DNA of 64,000 bases from Acetatifactor muris. Lineage in GTDB: Bacteria; Bacillota; Clostridia; Lachnospirales; Lachnospiraceae. Below are positions 51,877-60,785 of the stretch, in pieces (the stretch's first letter is position 1; each line of letters begins with the position of its first letter). The stretch is from positions 248,001 through 312,000 of the forward strand of contig NZ_JANJZD010000002.1 in NCBI RefSeq assembly GCF_024623325.1, in the 5' to 3' direction. The notes under the pieces are model-generated. The model saw nothing but the letters and a program-made list of their open reading frames with translations, had not been told where the DNA came from and ran no database searches. The position numbers and the translations under genes are program-made.

Positions 51877-54813
51877 TCATTCATCCCAAATGGCTGCCAG
51901 ATGACTGTTAATCGCCTTATAATTATGCTTCTGAGTCTTTTCGTTCAATGTTGCTCTCAGCCTTCCCAGTTTCCCATATCCTCCAGACTTTTCGAATTCT
52001 CTGTTTTCTCTAAGAGTTCCTTTTTCCTCCCCGTCTTCTCCGATAATCGCATCAAGAATAACTTCCAGATTATGATAGATCAGTTGTGGCAGATCCTCCC
52101 GCATCACATATTTCTCCAGAATTTCCTCCGCTGTTTCCGGTACTTCCGCATACACATCTGACCACATAGCTCCAATTTGGTATGCATCGATTTCCACCAT
52201 ATAAATTGACAGCCGCAGATAATCCGCATTTCTCTTTATAAACGCCTTGTCTTCTTTATGTTCCTGAAAAGCTTCTGTCAGTTTGTCACAGGATTGCACC
52301 CCTGCTCTCTCTCCGGTTTCTCTCCCCTGATAATCCTTTTGCGTCTTGCAAAACAGCTTCTGGGTAACAGAATCAAAGACTGCCAGATTTATTGCCAGTT
52401 GGTTTAACATTTCAAATAACAAATCCGTATTTACAGTTCTGAAATAGTTTCTGTCTCTGTGGGAAAGCAGGAAATTAGCAACAGATGCCGCATATTCTCC
52501 GCCAGTTAATAATTCTGCTCTCCACCTCCCAATGTCTTCCTGCCCGATGTCCTCTTCCTCCAGTTCCCATACATTTTTCCAATACAGCTGTTTATATTCT
52601 TTCTCTGCCTCCAGAACCGGCAGCAATTCTTCTCCTTCCGTTCTGGCCAGAAAAAATATATATCTCTCAATTCCCTCCAAAATGCTCCAGTTTTCCGCAT
52701 GCATCCTTCTCCATAACGCGGAAAACGACTCTGTATCACTATTTTTCAGAATATATCTTGTAATGCAGAAGTCCCTGAATTCATCAAATGTAAATCCCAG
52801 AACGATTTCTGTCTCTTTTAAAAGGCCCCTTTTTACCTGTACCTCCTGCTTGAATATTACATCCGCTTCCAACAGCCTGTCAAACATGGCAAGCTCTTCC
52901 TCCGATAGTCTGCTTCTCGGAATTTCCGTAAATTGTCTGCTGTCAATCATTAGTTGACAGATATGATCGATTAATCTGTCGAAAATCGCCTCCTTGCCGG
53001 GCGAATGCTCCGGCACAGATTCCTTCTTTTTTATCTCATAATATTTCTGGAACAGACTATATTTGTATACATGCAACATCCGCACCTGCCGTTTTCCCTG
53101 ATTCACTTCACAGAAAAAGCGTAACAGAAGCGTATCATGTGCCAGCATTGCATAGGTCCGGTTCAGAAGAGAGCTTTCCATAATCTCTATATCGAAATAT
53201 TTCAGGTATCCCCAGAAAATCCGCTGCATAAATTTATCCGACTGATATCTCATATCCATCCGGTAAAAGCTGCTGCCCAAAACCTCCGAATTCAACTGTC
53301 CAAACCGCTCCTTCAGAAGCTCATTTCTGGTAGACAATACCACTTTCAGAAACGGCAGGTTTTGCGCTTCCTTCAAAAAGTCAAATACATATCCGCCGAA
53401 ATCATTCAGCGCTGTATTCTCGTTTAACCCGTCAATAATAACGGTAACAGCTCTGTGTTCCCGTTCCCAGACCTGTGTCAGCGCCTGCCGTACATAGTCC
53501 CAGGAATACTTTTCGTCCAGCGTCAGCTCCTTTTTAATCCGATTCATAAAGGCTTCCCGGAAGTCATGGGCATTATAAAAAAGGACTGGAAAGCCTTTTT
53601 TCATCAGAAAATTACAGGTAAAATCACACAGGAAATTGGTTTTCCCCTGCCCGGCATCCTTTGTAATCAGAATGGTTTTATACTGAAAAAAGCTGATTTC
53701 CTCTCTGATCTCTTCCAAAGTATATTTTACTGCATAACTGTATCCGTCTTCCATGAGATACCGTTTTTCTCTGGACAACCCCGCATCTTCCGGATGTACT
53801 TCTGCCTTTTCAATCTTCCTGACCGCGGCGTCCAGCCGTTTGACCAGTACCTCCAGAGTATCCTCTATTGTGTGCTCAGATGCAAAGTCCGCTATATCGC
53901 TGAAATCCAGCTTTGGCTCTTTTGGGTTTTTGCCGGTTATCAATTTGTTTACTGCATCCAGATTGATACCTTCAACTTCTTCTACCGCCTTTTTCAGGAA
54001 CAATGACGGCTCTGTATAATATCGGAAATTTTCCTTATAGCCGCCTTCTTCCACAAAAATATCAGGAATATATTTTCTGCTCACAATATTTTTATCAATG
54101 GCTTTTTCCGTGAAACATCTTGCTCTCTCTTCAAATTCCTCCCTGTATTGAGAAGGCCTGAAGAAGTCTGACGGCAGGAGTTCTCTGAATAATTTTACCG
54201 ATGCCATTCCCACCCCAAGCAATCCTCGTTCTGTCAGATGCTGTACCTGCAGGATTCCCACAATCCGTTTCCCGCACATTACCGGCGCACCGGAAAGTCC
54301 CTGATAATTCTCCGCATATCCGTCTTCAATACTTTTTAATTTATAATCCGAATCCCGCTCCAGATCTTCCTGAAGTTCCCGGCACTCAGCCGATACCAGC
54401 CCCGTACCTGATAATGGGTGAAAAATCTGCTTATCCGTAATAAAGCCCTCCGCTGACCATTTTGTACTGTCTGTCAGCAGTTCTTCCTCCGTGAGCAATA
54501 TCTGATCCGCAGGTTCTTCCCGTTTCAGCTCCGTTTCCGGCTTTGATGACAGAGCTTCCCTGCTGCTCCTCTGTTCCGTCTCCGACAACAATGCTTCCGG
54601 ATCCACTGTCAACAGTGCCGCAACATGGTTGCCCGCTTTAATGACTGCATCCTTCTCTTCCCCATTCAGAACCACAACATGCCGGTCTCCCTGCAGAATA
54701 TGGGAGGCTGTCAGCACATATCCCGGCGAAAGAATGATACCACTTCCAAACTCTATCACCTCATTTTCCAGATATGACCTCACTCTGACTACAGGTATCT
54801 TCAATTCCTTCAT
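51877..54813 (-). CDS. Trypsin-like protease fused to STAND/NACHT NTPase
   Basis: About 978 residues. The N-terminal ~220 residues are an S1/V8-like serine protease: FGSGIILSPGYVLTASHIL (His 38) and YQGLSGAPVM (Ser 174), with a probable Asp in TVDPEALL (71). A short VSRKYIPDIFVEEGGY segment (about 244-259) precedes a STAND NTPase with KDAGQGKTNFL (P-loop 385-392) and VTVIIDGLNE (Walker B 457-464), then a helical sensor C-terminus. This is the layout of nucleotide-regulated immune proteins in which ligand binding unleashes the effector. The ATG at 54813 overlaps the MBL gene's TGA and has GGGGGAAGG. I read it as an AVAST/Avs-like component. Confidence 0.85.
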   Translation of the reverse strand: MKELKIPVVRVRSYLENEVIEFGSGIILSPGYVLTASHILQGDRHVVVLNGEEKDAVIKAGNHVAALLTVDPEALLSETEQRSSREALSSKPETELKREEPADQILLTEEELLTDSTKWSAEGFITDKQIFHPLSGTGLVSAECRELQEDLERDSDYKLKSIEDGYAENYQGLSGAPVMCGKRIVGILQVQHLTERGLLGVGMASVKLFRELLPSDFFRPSQYREEFEERARCFTEKAIDKNIVSRKYIPDIFVEEGGYKENFRYYTEPSLFLKKAVEEVEGINLDAVNKLITGKNPKEPKLDFSDIADFASEHTIEDTLEVLVKRLDAAVRKIEKAEVHPEDAGLSREKRYLMEDGYSYAVKYTLEEIREEISFFQYKTILITKDAGQGKTNFLCDFTCNFLMKKGFPVLFYNAHDFREAFMNRIKKELTLDEKYSWDYVRQALTQVWEREHRAVTVIIDGLNENTALNDFGGYVFDFLKEAQNLPFLKVVLSTRNELLKERFGQLNSEVLGSSFYRMDMRYQSDKFMQRIFWGYLKYFDIEIMESSLLNRTYAMLAHDTLLLRFFCEVNQGKRQVRMLHVYKYSLFQKYYEIKKKESVPEHSPGKEAIFDRLIDHICQLMIDSRQFTEIPRSRLSEEELAMFDRLLEADVIFKQEVQVKRGLLKETEIVLGFTFDEFRDFCITRYILKNSDTESFSALWRRMHAENWSILEGIERYIFFLARTEGEELLPVLEAEKEYKQLYWKNVWELEEEDIGQEDIGRWRAELLTGGEYAASVANFLLSHRDRNYFRTVNTDLLFEMLNQLAINLAVFDSVTQKLFCKTQKDYQGRETGERAGVQSCDKLTEAFQEHKEDKAFIKRNADYLRLSIYMVEIDAYQIGAMWSDVYAEVPETAEEILEKYVMREDLPQLIYHNLEVILDAIIGEDGEEKGTLRENREFEKSGGYGKLGRLRATLNEKTQKHNYKAINSHLAAIWDE

Positions 54814-55997
54814 CCTTCCCCCGTTACACAATCCAAAACAATTTCCCTCTTTTGAAACTCTGCCCTGAAATGATATTTTTCCTGCATGGCCAAAATGGCC
54901 GATTTCCTCTGAATATCATAGTTAAAGTATAATTCTTCAAAATCCCCCATCATAACCCGTGCCAGAAATTCATCTTCCGGGTGTCGATGTCTCCCTCCAT
55001 TAGTGGAAATCAATAATTTCCTGGCCTTTGTACTCTCCATCCATGCCAGATTTGGTTTCGTAGAACCATGATGAGACACCTTGATCAGATCATATTTCGG
55101 TTCCAATTGTTCCTTCCACAATTCGCTCTCCGAATCCCCCATAAATAAAAGCTTCAGCCCCTTATAGCGAATTACCACTACAATGGAGGCACAGTTGATT
55201 TCGTTCATTTCCGCCAGATTAGAGGTACCAAGCCACTTCTGTATATCTCCGGTTCCGGCCGATATCTGCCGCATTGTAAAGTTCCCCGGCGCATCCGCTC
55301 CCTGGTAAAGCGTCATCAATTCCAGAAGTTCTCCAAATTCCTCTGTCCTCTTCCAGAGATAGTCCTTTCCAAAAGTCCGTATCAGCTCTCTGTCCAGTAT
55401 TTTCCCAAGCTTTTCAAGCTCTGTCATTCCCGGCGATAAAACCTGAACTTCACAGTTGCCAAAGCAACAGCTTTTACTTTTCACGACACACCTTCTGTCA
55501 AATCCCCTGTTGACCTTATAGTGGTACTTTGCACAGACCTCTTCAAATGTCTTACTCTGTGGCGCCGAAATTAATCCGGCTTCTCCCGGTAACTGTGCTT
55601 TCAGGATACCACATATAGTCTTATATTCCTTTACTGTTTTTTCCGGCACATTCTCTGTCTTGCGCCTTAGAAATCTTTCCGAGTTCATTATTGTATTAAA
55701 AATCCCATTGTGCCATATCTCATCTACCTGTATTATCTGAGGATGATCTGCGTCGCCATTATCTTCGAGAAAGCTGATTGCTCCCAGAATATGATCCTCG
55801 TCTATATGGGTAATAATCATCAGAACTATTTTACATCCTTTTTCTGCCAGTCTCTGAAGCAGTGGTTTCAATTCTTCTCTGTAGGTAATCTGATAACCGC
55901 CGTCAATCAGGATGCAGTTTTTATCATCAAATTCCAGTACAAAACAATCACCTGCCCTGGCCGGCAGGAAATGAATGATGCAGTTTTCTTTTGTCAT
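54810..55997 (-). CDS. MBL-fold hydrolase (ComEC-like) of the STAND operon
   Basis: About 395 residues with no membrane part. LIDGGYQ, THIDEDH (63-69, with Asp in place of the usual second residues of HxHxDH), LFMGDSESELW and VSHHGST carry the metal ligands. The catalytic set is therefore slightly unusual: T-H-I-D-E-D-H lacks the first His of HxHxDH. MBL-fold proteins accompany trypsin and STAND components in AVAST type I-like systems (from memory). The GAGGGG ribosome site lies just upstream of the ATG, which is only 11 bp beyond the glycoside hydrolase stop. Its TGA overlaps the STAND start, so the two are translationally coupled. Confidence 0.8.
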   Translation of the reverse strand: MTKENCIIHFLPARAGDCFVLEFDDKNCILIDGGYQITYREELKPLLQRLAEKGCKIVLMIITHIDEDHILGAISFLEDNGDADHPQIIQVDEIWHNGIFNTIMNSERFLRRKTENVPEKTVKEYKTICGILKAQLPGEAGLISAPQSKTFEEVCAKYHYKVNRGFDRRCVVKSKSCCFGNCEVQVLSPGMTELEKLGKILDRELIRTFGKDYLWKRTEEFGELLELMTLYQGADAPGNFTMRQISAGTGDIQKWLGTSNLAEMNEINCASIVVVIRYKGLKLLFMGDSESELWKEQLEPKYDLIKVSHHGSTKPNLAWMESTKARKLLISTNGGRHRHPEDEFLARVMMGDFEELYFNYDIQRKSAILAMQEKYHFRAEFQKREIVLDCVTGEG

Positions 55998-56008
55998 ACA
56001 CTTATATT

Positions 56009-58771
56009 TTACCCCTCTCTGTTCTTAACCGACACATTCACAAAGCAATAATCATCATTCCATCTGTCAGCCGACAGGTCATTTGTCCACACGCAGTTCT
56101 CCTTATAAAAGGAAGCAGGCGCGACTCTGTAGGATTCTCCTTCTGCCAGATGCAGCGGTCCCTGCATGTTTCTCAGGTTGTTTACCAGCGTAAGTTCTAT
56201 TTCATTCTCGCCTTCCCGAACCAGCCCGGACACATCGACGGTATAGGGCTCCCACATGAACTGAGGCAGCCGGCGGCCGTTTATTCTTGCCTTTACGAAA
56301 TTAATGCCCGTCTTCACAAAGTCAAGCATAAGTCTTGTATCCCCGGCAGAAAAAATCTTTTTCACTGTGATTTCGCCGGCAAAAAAGGGAAAGCCCTGTC
56401 TCTGTATATTTTCGAGGGAAATGGTCCCTCCGGGCTTTTCTATCACGAAACTGCCCGAGAATCTGCACGCCTCTCTGTCCAGTTCCTCATAAGAACCAAC
56501 CGTGTCAACCGAAAAGTCTCCCAGGAGATACATCTGCTCCATCTCCATCTCAAAGGTCAGTTTATTCTTCTCCGATTCAAATATTCTGCTCTTACGGATT
56601 CCCTCATAGACAGCCTCCGACTGTCTGAAGTCAACGACCGTCGTTATTATATTCTCTCCGATTTTCACATATTTGGTAATATCCAGCCTGCGGAATGCTT
56701 TATCTGCGAAATAGCCGCAGTCCGTTTTCTCTATTTTCTCATCGTTAACCCGAATCTCGAATATTTCCGGTGTCTCACAGACAAGGTAAAGGGGCCGGGG
56801 AATATAGTTGATTCGGACTTTATATTCACACTTGATTTTCACCGGCCGGCATAAATCCAGGGCCCGGTATGTGGCGTTTAAAATATAGCCGTTTTTCTCA
56901 ATCAGCCTGTCGTCAAAGTAATAATCACAGTAGTCCATGGTCAGGATATTTTCTGAAACCGATGTAATATTCCACTCTCCTCCAAGGTCTATGGGGGTAA
57001 GCTCCGGCTGTATCACCGCAGCCTTTCTGCCCGTCCGGTCGTCTGTCACAATCAGGGATTCGTACTTCCTGAACACATGATGTCCGTCAAATTCGGAAAG
57101 CTCCCCTGTAATTGGATTCATGGTCTTATTTCCGGCTTTTATATATGCGTTAAAGGTATGCTCGGTGCTGTTGACAAAATAGTACATGTCATACTCGCCG
57201 TAATGTCTTTCACAATATGTAATCTCAGGAATATCAATGATATCGTTCGCCGCTGTGTTCTCAGCATCTGTGATCCTTCCTCCGTTTGCGGTAAATTCCT
57301 CCAGGAGACGTTTTGTATTCTCAAGCAGAATCTCATGTCTGGGCAGAATTACAGTGGAATAGCTCTTCTCGCCTATCACAATCCGGTTTCCCTTGACTCT
57401 GCCGTGACGCTCCATCAGAATTTCATCGCCGAGATGAAAGTTCACATGCTTTCTTTCCAGCTGTTCTAACAGATCAAGGAAATCCTCATTCAGCCTCTCT
57501 ATGCTGTCAGGAGTATTGCCTTTTGACGCTTCGTTGATTCTGTCCAGACTTTCCTTATTACACAGGGCCCACGCCGTTGTCTGCGGATGTATCACAAGCA
57601 CCTCCACACCGTCATCTCCCTGGGAAAGCAGCATACCTGTCCGACTCATTGCATCATGAAATGCTTCGCTGTCCTTCCACCAGGGCTGCTGAATATACAG
57701 CGCCGGAGGATAGTCTCTCTTCCTCAGACCCCGGTTGGAATATCCCTCCAGATGCTGACACAGCAGATTGGCGCCCCGCACCATCTGATGTTCGAATATC
57801 CACTTCAGCTCGTCATGTCCCACATTATGTCCGCACATTGCGAAAGTCTCGGACAGGACCTGTTTTTTGCCCAGCTGTCTTGCCGCCGAACCCACCTGAT
57901 AAGGGGTGAGACTTCTTATGTTATGCCGTCCCAGCCAGTCCATTCCCGGTATTGTCATATATTCATAATGAGGCATACATGCTCCATTGGTAGTAAGCTG
58001 GCTCTGCAGAAATTCTTCCAGGACCAGATGCCCTGTAAGTTTCAGTTTATGCGCCCCGCACCAGTCATAAATCTGTTTCATATAATTTTGTGAGAATAAC
58101 TGGCATACCAGTTTCCAGAACTTCACCCGGGTCTCTTTACAGCCATTTCTGTCAAAGAAAAGCAGGGGAAGTCCATCAATCAGACTTTCCCCGTACATTT
58201 TTTCATATTCCTCCGGCAAAATAAAGCTCCACGGAATTCCGTCTCTTGATATTTGCGGTTCATCCGTAAATATTCCCGCAATTTTTCCCGCAAATCGGTC
58301 ATAATAGGGCTGATATATATTATCTATGAACTCTTTTATGACTTTTCCGTCTAAAGTGTCCACATAGAAAGGATTCACATCATAATAAAAATGGTATCCG
58401 TCCACATTGGCAATGGTTCTGTCGGTATTCCTTTCTCCCTCTTCGACGCGCAGATATTTCTGCTGATACTCCACTCCTTTGCCGTTTACAATTCCGTTTC
58501 CGAAACCGCTGGGCCATCCGTTCTCATCATAGGCCCAGGGGTACATACCGTTCTCTTCACACTTCCGGACACATGCTTCCACATTGGCAAACCACTCCCC
58601 GCCCATGTATTCCGTCTGGAGTCCGCCTCTTGCATGCATGAAAAAGCCCCCCATTCCCCGGGCATTCATCTCTTCCACCTGCCGCACCGATTCCTCTGTG
58701 TCCAGTTTTTCATTCCAGGACCAGAACGGTATAGGACGATACTCTTTGGGTACGTTTTTGCTGTTTATCAT
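56009..58771 (-). CDS. Large glycoside hydrolase-like protein (GH106/GH2-related)
   Basis: About 920 residues with no signal peptide. The N-terminal barrel starts RPIPFWSWNEKLDTEESVRQVEEM and has FFMHARGGLQTEYMGGEWF, YPWAYDENGWPSGFGNG, GIFTDEPQISR and KLTGHLVLEEF, typical of the glycosyl hydrolase family related to GH106 alpha-L-rhamnosidases; acidic residues in TDEPQ and LVLEE are plausible catalytic ones. C-terminal beta-sandwich modules follow. AGAAGGAGAAAAGAG precedes the ATG at 58771. It is divergent from the GmrSD-like gene and is followed by the MBL gene after 11 bp, an odd marriage of sugar metabolism and immunity. Confidence 0.82.
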   Translation of the reverse strand: MINSKNVPKEYRPIPFWSWNEKLDTEESVRQVEEMNARGMGGFFMHARGGLQTEYMGGEWFANVEACVRKCEENGMYPWAYDENGWPSGFGNGIVNGKGVEYQQKYLRVEEGERNTDRTIANVDGYHFYYDVNPFYVDTLDGKVIKEFIDNIYQPYYDRFAGKIAGIFTDEPQISRDGIPWSFILPEEYEKMYGESLIDGLPLLFFDRNGCKETRVKFWKLVCQLFSQNYMKQIYDWCGAHKLKLTGHLVLEEFLQSQLTTNGACMPHYEYMTIPGMDWLGRHNIRSLTPYQVGSAARQLGKKQVLSETFAMCGHNVGHDELKWIFEHQMVRGANLLCQHLEGYSNRGLRKRDYPPALYIQQPWWKDSEAFHDAMSRTGMLLSQGDDGVEVLVIHPQTTAWALCNKESLDRINEASKGNTPDSIERLNEDFLDLLEQLERKHVNFHLGDEILMERHGRVKGNRIVIGEKSYSTVILPRHEILLENTKRLLEEFTANGGRITDAENTAANDIIDIPEITYCERHYGEYDMYYFVNSTEHTFNAYIKAGNKTMNPITGELSEFDGHHVFRKYESLIVTDDRTGRKAAVIQPELTPIDLGGEWNITSVSENILTMDYCDYYFDDRLIEKNGYILNATYRALDLCRPVKIKCEYKVRINYIPRPLYLVCETPEIFEIRVNDEKIEKTDCGYFADKAFRRLDITKYVKIGENIITTVVDFRQSEAVYEGIRKSRIFESEKNKLTFEMEMEQMYLLGDFSVDTVGSYEELDREACRFSGSFVIEKPGGTISLENIQRQGFPFFAGEITVKKIFSAGDTRLMLDFVKTGINFVKARINGRRLPQFMWEPYTVDVSGLVREGENEIELTLVNNLRNMQGPLHLAEGESYRVAPASFYKENCVWTNDLSADRWNDDYCFVNVSVKNREG

Positions 58772-58858
58772 TCTCTTTTCTCCTTCTGCGTATATAGCCA
58801 TTTCCTGACGTGAGCAGGCTGACTTTGGTATAGAGGGCCATCCGACATTTTAATCTTA

Positions 58859-58910
58859 GCAAAAACACTGACTCTTTTCAATGGTTTGCCACATTTATCG
58901 TTGTTTTTGC
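58859..58910. promoter_or_regulatory. Inverted repeat in the divergent intergenic region
   Basis: GCAAAAACA (58859-58867) is repeated in inverse as TGTTTTTGC (58902-58910), centre-to-centre about 43 bp, between the glycoside hydrolase and the DUF262 gene. This could be an operator that covers both divergent promoters. A possible plus-strand promoter (TTGTTT around 58901, TAGAAT at 58925-58930) overlaps it. Confidence 0.4.
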
Positions 58911-58968
58911 ATGATGATTCATGTTAGAATGAATACAAATCATATACAAATTACCAGGAGGATTCAGG

Positions 58969-60708
58969 ATGTCAAAATTAAATGTAGACCAGAAGACAGT
59001 TAAAGATTTGTTTCAGGATAAGAGGGCAGACTTTCTGATTCCGGATTATCAGCGCCCGTATGCGTGGGGAGAGACCGAATGCCAGACCCTCTGGGATGAC
59101 ATTTTCAATTTCGCTATCCCGGATGATGGCCGCACAGAATTTGACAGTAACAGTGAATACTTCCTGGGTCCCATTGTCACCTTCAAGAATAAGGAGAAAA
59201 TGGAGGTCATTGATGGCCAGCAGCGCCTGACCACATTCATGCTGCTCCTCCGCGCTTTTTACGCCAAATTCGGCCACATGCAGGATAAGGCTTCCATCTC
59301 CACCAGACATAACATTGAAAAATGCCTGTGGAAGACCGATGAATTCGGTGAACCTGATATGACGGAGCTGAAGATTGACTCCGAGGTTGCCACTGATAAT
59401 GATAAAGAAGAATTTCTTGATATTCTCCGCACCGGCATTGTGAAGAAGGACCAGAAAAGTCGGTATGCTCAGAACTATCTCTTTTTCCAGAAGTGTATTG
59501 ATTCGTTTCTCGGAAACTTTCCGACTTACTTTGCCTATCTTCCGACCAGAATCATGAATAACTGTATCCTGCTGCCGATTGAAGCGGAATCACAGGATAC
59601 CGCCCTGCGAATCTTCTCTACTTTAAATGACCGGGGTAAACCGCTGTCTGACGCGGATATCTTCAAGGCACAGTTCTACAAATTTTATTCCAATAAGGGA
59701 GAAAAGGATACTTTCATTAAGAAATGGAAGTCTCTGGAAGAGCTGTGTGAGAAAATTTTCCATCCTGTTACCGGCACTCCGATGGATGAACTTTTTACCA
59801 GATATATGTATTATGTACGTGCCAAAATGGGCATCAAATCCTCTACCACAGAGGCGCTGCGCAAATTCTATGAGAAGAACGACTACGCTCTGCTGAAGAA
59901 GTCGGACACCTTTACTGACCTGATCATGTTGGCAGATTTCTGGGAGGATGTCTCCAACCAGGATGCCGACCATTTCTCGTCGAGAGTGCTGCGCAGGCTG
60001 TTTGTACTGAATTATGCACCCAATGGCATGTGGACTTATTTTGTCTCCGTGTACTTCATGCACAACAAAGATGAAAACGGTCTGCTGGAGGATGATGCCT
60101 TCTATGAATTCCTGAACAAGATCACCGGCTTCATCTGGACATATGCCGTTATACACCCCGGTGTAAATGCTCTCAGAACTCCCGTATATGCGGAGATGGT
60201 CAATATCGTAAACGATCTTCCGGTTACATTTGCGGACTTTAAATTTGAGCTCTCGGATATTAAAAATATTTTCTCCACCTTCGGATTTAACAACAGCCGC
60301 CCGATCACAAAATCAATGTTGGCATGGTGGACTTTTGAAAATGAAAAGCAGGAACTGCTCTCGCTGGAGACAGTCTTTGAAATCGAGCATATTTACGCCC
60401 GTAACCGTCAGGATAAGGAAAAGTCTCTGAAGAATATCCGAAATATTGAGGCTCTCGGCAACAAAGTTCTGCTGGAAAAACGCATTAATATCCGTGCGGC
60501 TGATTATCGCTTTATAGACAAAATCAAATACTATCAGGGATTTACCAACAGCCGGAAACAACAAAAGGAAGGCACGAAGAATCTGGAACTTCTCAATTTT
60601 GCAGCTACAGAGACAGATTTCACCGAAACCGACATTGAAAACCGCACAACGCGTATCCTCAGTGCCTACCTTGCCTATTTGAAAAAATATACCCTGATAA
60701 AGTCATGA
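58969..60708 (+). CDS. GmrSD-like DUF262/DUF1524 restriction protein
   Basis: About 579 residues. The N-terminal DUF262 (GmrS-like) domain has IPDYQRPYAWGETECQTLWDDI and the nucleotide-binding signature VIDGQQRLTTFMLL near 80-95. The C-terminal DUF1524 (GmrD-like) HNH nuclease shows FEIEHIYARN near 480 and NIRNIEALGNKVLLEK. In T4-restricting GmrSD, the two halves form an NTP-dependent type IV enzyme that cuts glucosylated-hydroxymethylcytosine DNA; this protein has both halves in one chain and may act on other modified DNA. GGAGGATTCAGG precedes the ATG. It stands alone. Confidence 0.9.
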   Translation: MSKLNVDQKTVKDLFQDKRADFLIPDYQRPYAWGETECQTLWDDIFNFAIPDDGRTEFDSNSEYFLGPIVTFKNKEKMEVIDGQQRLTTFMLLLRAFYAKFGHMQDKASISTRHNIEKCLWKTDEFGEPDMTELKIDSEVATDNDKEEFLDILRTGIVKKDQKSRYAQNYLFFQKCIDSFLGNFPTYFAYLPTRIMNNCILLPIEAESQDTALRIFSTLNDRGKPLSDADIFKAQFYKFYSNKGEKDTFIKKWKSLEELCEKIFHPVTGTPMDELFTRYMYYVRAKMGIKSSTTEALRKFYEKNDYALLKKSDTFTDLIMLADFWEDVSNQDADHFSSRVLRRLFVLNYAPNGMWTYFVSVYFMHNKDENGLLEDDAFYEFLNKITGFIWTYAVIHPGVNALRTPVYAEMVNIVNDLPVTFADFKFELSDIKNIFSTFGFNNSRPITKSMLAWWTFENEKQELLSLETVFEIEHIYARNRQDKEKSLKNIRNIEALGNKVLLEKRINIRAADYRFIDKIKYYQGFTNSRKQQKEGTKNLELLNFAATETDFTETDIENRTTRILSAYLAYLKKYTLIKS

Positions 60709-60735
60709 CGATCCGTCAGACGGACTCCTTTCTCC

Positions 60736-60774
60736 GGGGTTCAGCCTTCTCTTTACTGCGGAAGGTTGGGCCCC
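60736..60774. terminator. Hairpin between convergent genes
   Basis: GGGGTTCAGCCTTC (60736-60749) pairs fully, with G-U pairs, with GAAGGTTGGGCCCC (60761-60774) around an 11-nt loop, giving a 14-bp stem. No T-run follows on either strand, so it may act as a bidirectional transcription barrier between the DUF262 and sirtuin genes. Confidence 0.5.
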
Positions 60775-60785
60775 CGGAACGTACT

